Below are positions 1-5,491 of a DNA stretch of 5,491 bases, piece after piece. The DNA comes from Bacteroidales bacterium. Its GTDB lineage: Bacteria > Bacteroidota > Bacteroidia > Bacteroidales > Muribaculaceae. The position numbers and the translations under genes were made by a program. Each line of letters starts with the position of its first letter. Positions within the stretch are counted from its first letter, which is position 1. The stretch spans positions 1 to 5,491 of the forward strand of contig JAUNCU010000186.1 of the NCBI GenBank assembly GCA_030526455.1. The letters run 5' to 3'. The notes below the pieces were generated by a model. That model searched no databases, was not told where the DNA came from, and worked only from the letters and a program-made list of their open reading frames with translations.

Positions 1-19
1 GTAGGTAACCGCCCCCTAC

Positions 20-57
20 GGAGAGCGACAGAGCAATCTGCCGCTCTCTTTTTTTTG
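20..57 (+). terminator. Rho-independent terminator of an upstream unit
   Basis: A 7-bp stem GAGAGCG (21-27) pairs with CGCTCTC (42-48). Inside it, after one A/C mismatch, CAGA (29-32) pairs with TCTG (37-40) around a GCAA loop that fits the GNRA class. Eight T residues follow at 49-56. This is a classic intrinsic terminator for rightward transcription from beyond the left edge. Just before it, GTAGG (1-5) could pair with CCTAC (15-19), so the terminated transcript may end in two stacked hairpins. Whether that transcript is an mRNA or a structured RNA cannot be told from 20 bases. Confidence 0.85.
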
Positions 58-147
58 TGCCCACCTGGGCGCTGGCATGAGGATGGGCCGGCCAAGGTTC
101 TTGATTAAGGGCGAGCCCACTGCTGTAGCCTCCTGGGGGAATCGTTC

Positions 148-229
148 GTAACGATTGTAACGATAGTAACGTTAGTAACGCAAATTTCGTTACTAACGTT
201 ACTCACGTTACTATTGTTACTCACGTAAT
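148..229. repeat. Palindromic array of 9-nt GTAACG/CGTTAC repeats
   Basis: The left arm (148-180) has three 9-nt units plus a partial one, each starting GTAACG, with spacers ATT, ATA and TTA. The right arm (188-229) carries the same unit inverted: CGTTAC with spacers TAA, TCA and TAT, then a TGTTAC unit with spacer TCA and a degenerate remnant. Arms 148-180 and 188-220 are complementary at 29 of 33 positions, with the inner 16 perfect, around a 7-nt loop CAAATTT. A transcript or single strand could fold into a long hairpin. The block lies between the terminators of converging units, where REP/BIME-like elements often sit. Its function is unknown. No T-run follows either end, so it does not look like a terminator. 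Confidence 0.85.
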
Positions 230-245
230 CCCATCCTCCCTTCCT

Positions 246-294
246 CCACAAAACAATATCCCGCAGCGCCCAGAATCCAGGCCGCTGCGGGATA
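246..294 (-). terminator. Second hairpin terminator downstream of tRNA-Cys
   Basis: TATCCCGCAGCG (257-268) and CGCTGCGGGATA (283-294) are perfectly complementary over 12 bp with a 14-nt loop. Read on the minus strand, the stem is followed by TTGTTTTGTGG (256 down to 246), a broken but T-rich tract. On the plus strand it is followed by C and an A-run, so termination is expected only for leftward transcription. It would act as a backup for the hairpin at 296-330. The interrupted T-tract makes it weaker than that one. Confidence 0.6.
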
Positions 295-295
295 C

Positions 296-330
296 AAAAA
301 AAGCCGATAACCTTTCGATTATCGGCTTTT
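296..330 (-). terminator. Rho-independent terminator of tRNA-Cys
   Basis: The minus strand has a GC-containing 8-bp stem formed by 303-310 and 319-326, extended by four A/T pairs (299-302 with 327-330), around an 8-nt loop (311-318). Leftward transcription runs from the stem into a run of seven U (complement of A at 296-302). The hairpin begins three bases after the encoded CCA of tRNA-Cys, so it marks the end of that transcript. For rightward transcription only the four T at 327-330 follow, so it is not expected to work well in that direction. Confidence 0.85.
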
Positions 331-333
331 GAG

Positions 334-408
334 TGGAGGTCACTAGCGGAGTCGAACCGCTCTGACTGGTTTTGCAGACCAGGGACTAAACCGCTCATCC
401 AAGTGACC
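334..408 (-). tRNA. tRNA-Cys, anticodon GCA, CCA encoded
   Basis: The minus strand folds into a full cloverleaf. The acceptor stem is GGTCACT (408-402) with AGTGACC (344-338), all seven pairs intact. The D-stem is GAT/GTC with one T-G wobble and a loop containing AGCGGTTTA. The anticodon stem is CTGGT/ACCAG (382-378 with 370-366) around loop CTGCAAA, so the anticodon is GCA (complement of 373-375) and reads UGC/UGU. The variable loop is four bases, and the T-arm AGCGG-TTCGACT-CCGCT is perfect. The base before CCA (337) is T, giving U73, the known identity base for cysteinyl-tRNA synthetase. The CCA tail is encoded at 336-334. The gene appears to be a single-gene transcript with its own promoter and terminator. 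Confidence 0.97.
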
Positions 409-425
409 ATTTTTATTTAGCGGTA

Positions 426-456
426 CAAAATTACTTCTTTTATTTGACATCTGCAA
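426..456 (-). promoter_or_regulatory. Bacteroidetes-type promoter of tRNA-Cys
   Basis: On the minus strand TAATTTTG (433 down to 426) matches the Bacteroidetes -7 consensus TAnnTTTG exactly. A TTG (456-454) lies 20 nt upstream of it, in line with the -33 element of that consensus. The core ends 17 nt before the tRNA 5' end, which leaves room for a start site near 418-421 and a leader of roughly ten bases for RNase P to remove. Both elements and the spacing fit, so this is the better supported of the two promoters in the window. Confidence 0.8.
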
Positions 457-537
457 CTTTCCCGCCGTTTTTTTGCGCTTTTCATGCGTTTTTTCTCTAA
501 TTTCTCGATTCAGCCACCACATTCGCCCGATTTTTTG

Positions 538-545
538 TAATTTTG
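538..545 (+). promoter_or_regulatory. Putative -7 promoter element for dsbD-mazG-topB
   Basis: TAATTTTG matches the Bacteroidetes -7 consensus TAnnTTTG exactly and lies in an AT-rich stretch. No TTG or TTTG is seen at the expected -33 distance (around 511-519 the sequence is CA/CC-rich), so the promoter may be weak or activator-dependent. Transcription would start near 550-553. That makes the ATG at 553 essentially leaderless and gives the ATG at 580 a leader of about 30 nt. The surrounding 12-base word GTAATTTTGTAC (537-548) recurs inverted at 423-434 in the tRNA promoter. Confidence 0.65.
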
Positions 546-579
546 TACTCTTATGCATTACATCAAATCAAGCATTTAT

Positions 580-2589
580 ATGACCAAGCGATTTTTATTG
601 ACATTCCTCGTGCTGATGGTGGGCGTGTGCTCGGCACTGGCACAGATTGCTGACCCTGTGAAGTGGAAAGCCGCAGTGAAGATGACCGATGCCACCAATG
701 GCGTGGTTACCTTCACCGCTACCATCGACGGCGGATGGCACGTGTATGGCACCCAACTCCCCGCTGGTGGACCCGAACCCACCTCGGTGCAATGGAACAA
801 CCAAGGCGTGAAACTCGTGGGTGGTCTCACCCCCAACAAAGCCGCTCACAAGCAGCATGACGAAACTTTCGACATGGACCTGAGTTGGTGGACCGGCAGC
901 GTGACGCTTACCCAGAAATTCACCGTCACGGCAAAGGAATATAAAATAGAAGGCAACATTCGCTCCATGGCCTGCAACGATGAGAGTTGCACGCCGCCCA
1001 AGTCGGACCCTTTCTCTTTCAAAGGCACGGCAAATCTGCCCGCAGCCACCGAAGAGATAGCCGCACCCGCCGAAGCGCCCGTCCAGCCCGAGGCCGAAGT
1101 GGCAGCAGTGGCGCCCGTGGCCGAAGCAAAAACAGCCGACACCGCCATCGCCTCGCCCTCACAAGCCCAACTCTGGGCCCCCGTGAAGGCACTGCCAGGC
1201 GATAACGCTGATGTGGAAAACATCGCCGACAGTTCGCTCTGGTACATCTTCTGGGCTTGCTTCCTCGGCGGCCTGCTCGCCCTGCTCACCCCCTGCGTAT
1301 GGCCAATGATACCGATGACCGTGAGTTTCTTCCTCAAGAAAAGCGGTTCGCGCGCCAAAGCCATCCGCAACGCCGTGACCTACGGCCTCTCCATCATCGT
1401 CATCTTCCTGCTCCTGGGCGTGTGCTTCACCGCCCTGCTCGGTGCGAGCGCCCTCAACGCCCTCGCCACCAGCGCCTGGTGCAACCTCCTCTTCTTCGCG
1501 CTGCTCGTGGTGTTTGCCATCTCATTCTTCGGCGCGTTTGAAATCACCCTGCCCCAGTCGCTCAGCAACAAAATGGACAGCAGCGCCAGCAAGACCACCG
1601 GCCTGCTCAGCATCTTCTTCATGGCCGCAACGCTCGTGATCGTATCGTTCTCATGCACCGGCCCCATCATCGGCACCCTGCTTGTGGAAGCCGCCAGTCA
1701 AGGCAGCATCCTCGGCCCCGTGGTGGGCATGACCGGCTTCGCCATAGCCCTCGCCATCCCCTTCACCCTCTTCGCCCTCTTCCCCTCCATGCTCAAGAAG
1801 ATGCCGAAGTCGGGCGGATGGCTCAACACCGTGAAAGTGGTGCTCGGCTTCATTGAATTGGCCCTCGCGCTCAAATTCCTCTCCGTAGCCGACCTCGCCT
1901 ACGGCTGGCACATCCTCGACCGCGAAACCTTCCTCGCCCTGTGGATCGCCATCTTCGGCATCATGGGCCTCTACCTGCTGGGCATGTTCCGCTTCAATAG
2001 CGACGGCGAGCCCCAGTCGCAGGGCATAGGCGTGACCCGCTTCTTCCTGGCGCTCATCTCGCTCTCCTTCACCGCCTATCTCATCCCCGGCCTGTGGGGC
2101 GCACCGCTCAAGGCCACCAGCGCCTTCGTGCCACCGCTCTACACCCAAGACTTCAACCTCTACGGCGGCGAGCAGGTGGAATACGACGACTTCGACGAAG
2201 GTATGAAAGCCGCCGCGGCGCAAGGCAAACCTGTGTTTGTGGACTTCTCAGGCTACGGCTGCGTGAACTGCCGTAAGATGGAAGGCGCAGTGCTCGACGA
2301 AGCCGACGTGAAGAAAACCATCAGCGAAGAATTCGTGACCATCAAACTCATGGTCGACGACAAGACACCGCTCCCACAGCCCATCACCGTGGAAGAAAAC
2401 GGCCGACAGACCACCCTCACCACCGTGGGCGACAAGTGGAGTTACCTCCAGCGCCACAAGTTCAGCAGCAATTCGCAGCCCTACTACGTGGTGCTCAACA
2501 CCCAGGGCGAACTCCTCTCAGGCCCATTCGCCTACAAAGAAGATATCGAAGCCTTCAAGGCTTTCCTCAACAGAGGAATCAACAAATAA
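580..2589 (+). CDS. dsbD: Thiol:disulfide interchange protein DsbD family
   Basis: Inner-membrane reductase expected to carry electrons from cytoplasmic thioredoxin to periplasmic thiol proteins. The protein is 669 aa from the ATG at 580. Residues 1-21 form a signal peptide (KR, hydrophobic core, ALA|Q). Residues about 22-155 are a DsbD-alpha-like periplasmic domain with a CNDESC cysteine pair (132, 137). An Ala/Pro/Glu-rich linker follows (about 150-200). Residues about 220-505 form the multi-helix DsbD/CcdA core, with TPCVWPMIP (C239) and FSCTGPIIG (C359) supplying the membrane cysteines. The C-terminal thioredoxin-like domain (about 525-669) has GYGCVNCRKME with CxxC at 561/564 and a likely cis-Pro at 634. 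All six expected redox cysteines are present. An in-frame ATG at 553 would add nine residues before the signal peptide, but it sits at the predicted transcription start, so I prefer 580. No Shine-Dalgarno is seen. First gene of a probable three-gene operon. Confidence 0.93.
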   Translation: MTKRFLLTFLVLMVGVCSALAQIADPVKWKAAVKMTDATNGVVTFTATIDGGWHVYGTQLPAGGPEPTSVQWNNQGVKLVGGLTPNKAAHKQHDETFDMDLSWWTGSVTLTQKFTVTAKEYKIEGNIRSMACNDESCTPPKSDPFSFKGTANLPAATEEIAAPAEAPVQPEAEVAAVAPVAEAKTADTAIASPSQAQLWAPVKALPGDNADVENIADSSLWYIFWACFLGGLLALLTPCVWPMIPMTVSFFLKKSGSRAKAIRNAVTYGLSIIVIFLLLGVCFTALLGASALNALATSAWCNLLFFALLVVFAISFFGAFEITLPQSLSNKMDSSASKTTGLLSIFFMAATLVIVSFSCTGPIIGTLLVEAASQGSILGPVVGMTGFAIALAIPFTLFALFPSMLKKMPKSGGWLNTVKVVLGFIELALALKFLSVADLAYGWHILDRETFLALWIAIFGIMGLYLLGMFRFNSDGEPQSQGIGVTRFFLALISLSFTAYLIPGLWGAPLKATSAFVPPLYTQDFNLYGGEQVEYDDFDEGMKAAAAQGKPVFVDFSGYGCVNCRKMEGAVLDEADVKKTISEEFVTIKLMVDDKTPLPQPITVEENGRQTTLTTVGDKWSYLQRHKFSSNSQPYYVVLNTQGELLSGPFAYKEDIEAFKAFLNRGINK

Positions 2590-2606
2590 CAAACTTGAAT
2601 TAAACT

Positions 2607-3404
2607 ATGTCAAAACACTCAAAAGAAGAAAAACTCAAGGCATTCAGCCAGTTGCTCGACGTGGTGGACACGCTGCGTGAAAAGTGTCCGTGGGATTCGG
2701 TGCAGACCAACGAAAGCATCCGCCCCAACACCATCGAGGAAACCATGGAACTGGCCGAAGCCCTCATCGCGGGCGATGCCTCCAACATACGCAAGGAACT
2801 CGGCGACGTGCTCCTCCACATCCTCTTCTACGCCCGCTTCGGCGAAGAGAAGGACCAATTCGACATCGCCGACGTGTGCGACTCGCTGCGTGAGAAACTC
2901 ATCTTCCGCCATCCCCACATCTACGGCGAGCAGCGTGCCGACGACGCTTCGCAGGTGCGCGAGCGCTGGGAAGTGATCAAAATGAAGGAAAAAGGCGGCA
3001 ACAAAACCATCCTCGGCGGCGTGCCAGCCACCCTGCCTTCGCTCATCAAGGCCGAACGCGTGCAAGAGAAAGCCGCCAGCGTGGGCTTCGACTGGGACTG
3101 CAAGGAAGACGTGTGGCAGAAAGTGCAGGAGGAAATCTGCGAAGTGGAAGCCGAACTCAAAGCCGGCCACGAGATTGACCGCGAAAAGGAATTTGGCGAC
3201 CTCTTCTTCGCCCTCGTCAATGCTGCGCGCCTCTACGGCGTGCGCCCCGACAACGCACTCGAGAAAACCAACCGAAAATTCATAGCGCGCTTCAACTACA
3301 TCGAGCAGCAAGCCAAGCAGCAAGGCCGCAATCTCACCGAGATGACCCTTGCCGAGATGGACGCCCTGTGGGATGAAGCCAAAAAACAGCATCTGGGCGA
3401 ATGA
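2607..3404 (+). CDS. mazG: MazG nucleoside triphosphate pyrophosphohydrolase
   Basis: Cytoplasmic all-alpha NTP pyrophosphatase, which in characterised homologues hydrolyses (d)NTPs, including abnormal ones, to NMP and pyrophosphate. At 265 aa it is close to E. coli MazG in length and keeps the two-repeat architecture. The N-terminal repeat has LREKCPWD (23-30), EETME (44-48) and ELGD (64-67). The C-terminal repeat has GGVPATLPSL (137-146), EEICE (175-179) and EFGD (195-198). Both EExxE...ExxD metal-binding sets are intact; in E. coli the C-terminal repeat is the catalytic one. It starts 17 bp after dsbD at an ATG in an A/T-rich context without a Shine-Dalgarno, and no promoter or terminator is seen in the gap. 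Its TGA overlaps the ATG of topB. There is no adjacent mazE/mazF, so it is the housekeeping form and not part of a visible toxin-antitoxin locus. Confidence 0.95.
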   Translation: MSKHSKEEKLKAFSQLLDVVDTLREKCPWDSVQTNESIRPNTIEETMELAEALIAGDASNIRKELGDVLLHILFYARFGEEKDQFDIADVCDSLREKLIFRHPHIYGEQRADDASQVRERWEVIKMKEKGGNKTILGGVPATLPSLIKAERVQEKAASVGFDWDCKEDVWQKVQEEICEVEAELKAGHEIDREKEFGDLFFALVNAARLYGVRPDNALEKTNRKFIARFNYIEQQAKQQGRNLTEMTLAEMDALWDEAKKQHLGE

Positions 3405-5461
3405 TACTCTGCGTAACCGAGAAACCAAGTGTGGCAGGCGATATCGCCAAGATACTCGGTGCCACCGTGCGCCGCGACGGCTATTACGAAGGTAATGGCT
3501 ACCGCGTGAGTTGGACCTTCGGCCACCTCTGCGAACTGAAGGAACCAAACGACTACACCGACCTGTGGAAACGCTGGAGCCTAGGAGCGCTGCCCATGAT
3601 TCCGCCACGCTTCGGTATCAAACTCAAAGACGACGAAGGCATCAAAAAGCAGTTTCGCGTGATCGAAAGCCTCATCAAAGACTCCACCGAACTCATCAAC
3701 TGCGGCGATGCCGGCCAGGAGGGTGAACTGATTCAGCGCTGGGTTTACCAGAAGGCGAATTGCACCATTCCTGTGAAACGACTGTGGATTTCGTCGCTCA
3801 CCGACGACAGTATTCGCGAAGGCTTCAAGCATCTGCAGCCCGCCTCCGACTTCGACAACCTCTACTACGCAGGCCTCTCGCGCGCCATCGGCGACTGGAT
3901 TCTGGGTATGAACGCCACGCGCCTCTACACCCTCAAGTACGCCCAGTCGCGCAACGTGCTCTCCATAGGCCGTGTGCAGACGCCCACGCTCGCCCTCATC
4001 GTGCAGCGCCAGCGCGAGATTGAAAATTTCGTGCCCGAAGACTATTGGGAAATCAAAACCCTCTACCGCGGCGTCACCTTCAATTCCACCAAGGGCCGCT
4101 ACAAGAGCGAGTCAGATGCCCAGGAAGTGATTGCGGGCATCAAGGAAGCACCGCTGAGCATCACCGGCATCGAGCGCAAGAAGGGAAAGGAAGCGCCACC
4201 GCGCCTCTTCGACCTCACCAGCCTGCAGGTGGAGTGCAACAAGAAATTCTCCTACAGCGCCGACATGACGCTGCGCACCATACAGTCGCTCTACGAAAAG
4301 AAGGTGACCACTTATCCACGTGTCGACACCACCTTCCTCAGCGACGATATCTATCCCAAGATACCCGGCATCATGCAGGCCATGGCACCCTATGCCCATC
4401 TCACCGCCCCAGTGCTGCAGGGACCCATCAAGAAGAGCAAAAAGGTGTTCGACAACTCCAAGGTCACCGACCACCATGCCATCATCCCCACCGATGTCGA
4501 TCCTCGCAAAGTGATGCTCACGCGCGACGAGAAACTCGTCTACGACCTCATCGCCAAGCGCTTCATTGCCGCGTTTTACCCCGAGTGTGAGTTCTCCACC
4601 ACCACCGTGATGGCGAAAATTGCGCAATTCGACTTCAAAGCCACCGGCAAGCAAATCCTGAAAGAAGGCTGGCGCGCCATCTACAGCAAAGAGCAGACAA
4701 AAAACGCAGAAAACAAGGATGATGACGACAATGGCATCATGCCCGACTTCGTGGTGGGCGAAAGCGGTCCCCACGAACCCTCGCTGCTGAAGAAGGCCAC
4801 CCAGCCACCCAAGATGTACAACGAGGGTACGCTGCTGCGCGCCATGGAAACGGCGGGCAAATTCGTGGACGACGAAGAACTGCGCGACGCCATGAAGGAA
4901 AACGGCATCGGCCGCCCTTCCACCCGCGCCGCCATCATCGAAACCCTGCTGCGCCGCCGCTACATCACCAAGGAGCGCAAGAGTCTCGTGGCCACCACCG
5001 CCGGCTGTCAACTCATCGACACCATCAAGGACGAATTGCTCAAGAGCGCCAAACTCACCGGTCTGTGGGAAAACAAATTGCGCAAAATAGAGCGAGGCGA
5101 ATACAGTGCCGCACAGTTTATCGACGAACTCAAGGTGATGATCAACGAAATCGTGCTCACCGTGCTTCGCGACAACAGTGGCACCAACATCATCGTGGAG
5201 CAAGACCGCCCCAAATCGCCCAAGAAGGGTGGGGGAGCCGCCGCCGAAGCCAAGCCCAAGAAGGAGCGCGCCCAGCGTGTCACAAAGTTTGAGCAGGTGC
5301 TTTGCCCCGTGTGCGGCAAGGGGCACATGATGAAAGGAAAGGCGGCATTTGGCTGCAGCGAGTGGAACAACGGTTGCCACACAGCGCTGCCATTCACCGA
5401 ATACCCCGCCGACCTCACCCCAGCCAAACTCCGCGACGCTATCAAGAAGAAATATAAATAA
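3401..5461 (+). CDS. topB: DNA topoisomerase III-like type IA topoisomerase
   Basis: Type IA enzyme that cuts one DNA strand through a 5'-phosphotyrosine and passes another, expected to decatenate and resolve replication or recombination intermediates. The 686 aa begin with a TOPRIM domain: ILCVTEKPS (E7) and CGDAGQEGEL (D103, E107). The core includes GRVQTPTLAL (190-199), the active-site TTYPRVDT (Y305), HAIIPT (359-364) and GIGRPSTRAAIIETLLRRR (502-520). A Lys/Ala/Pro-rich linker (about 603-628) leads to a C4 zinc ribbon (C635, C638, C652, C659) like those at type IA topoisomerase C-termini. Topo III rather than Topo I is favoured by the TOPRIM signature and the single short zinc ribbon. 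The second TOPRIM Asp is Gly105, and an acidic patch KDDDDN (439-444) interrupts the core. ATG and mazG stop overlap as ATGA, suggesting translational coupling. Plasmid or conjugative-element TopB copies are relatives, but no mobile genes are seen here. Confidence 0.93.
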   Translation: MILCVTEKPSVAGDIAKILGATVRRDGYYEGNGYRVSWTFGHLCELKEPNDYTDLWKRWSLGALPMIPPRFGIKLKDDEGIKKQFRVIESLIKDSTELINCGDAGQEGELIQRWVYQKANCTIPVKRLWISSLTDDSIREGFKHLQPASDFDNLYYAGLSRAIGDWILGMNATRLYTLKYAQSRNVLSIGRVQTPTLALIVQRQREIENFVPEDYWEIKTLYRGVTFNSTKGRYKSESDAQEVIAGIKEAPLSITGIERKKGKEAPPRLFDLTSLQVECNKKFSYSADMTLRTIQSLYEKKVTTYPRVDTTFLSDDIYPKIPGIMQAMAPYAHLTAPVLQGPIKKSKKVFDNSKVTDHHAIIPTDVDPRKVMLTRDEKLVYDLIAKRFIAAFYPECEFSTTTVMAKIAQFDFKATGKQILKEGWRAIYSKEQTKNAENKDDDDNGIMPDFVVGESGPHEPSLLKKATQPPKMYNEGTLLRAMETAGKFVDDEELRDAMKENGIGRPSTRAAIIETLLRRRYITKERKSLVATTAGCQLIDTIKDELLKSAKLTGLWENKLRKIERGEYSAAQFIDELKVMINEIVLTVLRDNSGTNIIVEQDRPKSPKKGGGAAAEAKPKKERAQRVTKFEQVLCPVCGKGHMMKGKAAFGCSEWNNGCHTALPFTEYPADLTPAKLRDAIKKKYK

Positions 5462-5467
5462 GAATTT

Positions 5468-5491
5468 TTTAGGAGTTAAGAAGTTTAGGAG
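5468..5491 (+). repeat. Start of a possible 8-nt tandem repeat after topB
   Basis: Three consecutive 8-nt units follow topB: TTTAGGAG (5468-5475), TTAAGAAG (5476-5483) and TTTAGGAG (5484-5491). The first and third are identical; the middle one differs at two positions. The window ends exactly at the third unit, so the array may continue. The AGGAG core resembles a Shine-Dalgarno, but nothing shows that it serves as one here. No terminator hairpin for the dsbD-mazG-topB transcript is visible in the 30 bases after the stop codon. Confidence 0.5.

Larger units (their letters stand above)
1..333. other. Gene-free intergenic stretch with terminators and repeats
   Basis: No convincing protein gene lies here. 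The plus strand has stops at 2-4 and 6-8 in two frames, so an upstream gene could end just inside the window, but the third frame stays open through the T-run of the terminator and is not credible as coding. The minus-strand open frame spanning 105-410 crosses the tRNA, two hairpins and the repeat block, so it is not a gene. The stretch lies between two converging transcription units: one enters from the left, and the tRNA-Cys unit comes from the right. Positions 58-147 show no structure beyond short GC-rich palindromes such as 86-93. Confidence 0.7.

Noticed and set aside
105..410. 101-aa minus-strand open frame with an SNVSNVSN/TIVTIVTN repeat
   Set aside because: It begins inside tRNA-Cys and runs through two terminator hairpins and the 9-nt repeats. 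The peptide repeat is simply the 9-nt period read in frame.
343..558. 71-aa minus-strand open frame over the divergent promoter region
   Set aside because: It covers the tRNA gene and both promoters, and its composition is that of AT-rich intergenic DNA.
595..642. Possible lipoprotein signal at Cys16 of the DsbD-like protein
   Set aside because: The residues before Cys are VGV, and a lipobox needs Gly, Ala or Ser directly before it. The ALA|Q site six residues later fits an ordinary signal peptidase I site.
1651..2223. 190-aa Glu/Gly-rich open frame antisense to dsbD
   Set aside because: Composition mirrors the Leu/Phe/Ala codons of the transmembrane segments on the opposite strand; no independent evidence.
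2607..3404. MazG as part of a toxin-antitoxin or phage-defence cassette
   Set aside because: No mazE, mazF or other toxin-like gene adjoins it. It is a full-length two-repeat housekeeping MazG between dsbD and topB.
2619..3608. 329-aa open frame antisense to mazG and the start of topB
   Set aside because: Shadow of two well-supported genes. It crosses their junction and has no recognisable motif or promoter.
4112..5380. 422-aa open frame antisense to topB
   Set aside because: It is long only because the GC-rich third positions of topB suppress stops on the other strand. Its Gly/Val/His/Leu-rich composition shows no domain, and topB has clear family motifs.
3401..5461. topB as a marker of an integrative conjugative element
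   Set aside because: No tra, mob, integrase or attachment-site sequences are present in the window, and the gene is overlapped by a housekeeping mazG with similar base composition.

Overview
The window looks like a chromosomal piece from a Bacteroidota (Bacteroidales) genome. A gut or rumen Prevotella-like or Muribaculaceae-like lineage is my best guess, by inference only. The pointers are two promoter cores that match the Bacteroidetes sigma factor consensus TAnnTTTG, the lack of Shine-Dalgarno sequences before the genes, and the family features of the three proteins. The coding regions are GC-rich with many C/G-ending codons, while the promoter region is AT-rich.

Layout. Positions 1-333 hold no protein gene. 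They contain a strong rho-independent terminator for something transcribed rightward from outside the window (about 20-57), a long imperfect palindrome built of 9-nt GTAACG/CGTTAC repeats (148-229), and two hairpins that read as tandem terminators on the minus strand (246-294 and 296-330). The second hairpin sits three bases after a minus-strand tRNA-Cys(GCA) gene (334-408) with an encoded CCA end. From 411 to 579 lies a divergent promoter region: one promoter fires leftward into the tRNA, the other rightward into the protein operon, and both share the same 12-base core.

From 580 to 5461 three genes run on the plus strand without room for a terminator or promoter between them: a DsbD-type transmembrane thiol:disulfide reductase (669 aa), MazG nucleoside triphosphate pyrophosphohydrolase (265 aa, 17 bp downstream), and a topoisomerase III-like type IA topoisomerase, TopB (686 aa, overlapping mazG by 4 nt as ATGA). 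After topB the window ends in what may be the start of an 8-nt tandem repeat.

How the genes fit together. They are most simply one transcript, with mazG and topB probably translationally coupled. Functionally they are housekeeping genes: periplasmic thiol reduction, nucleotide pool cleaning, and resolution of DNA intermediates. No shared pathway is evident beyond the loose DNA-maintenance link between MazG and TopB. I saw no phage, transposon, CRISPR or defence genes. The least ordinary items are the repeat palindrome between converging transcription units and the non-canonical TOPRIM acidic triad in TopB; neither amounts to a new system on this evidence.
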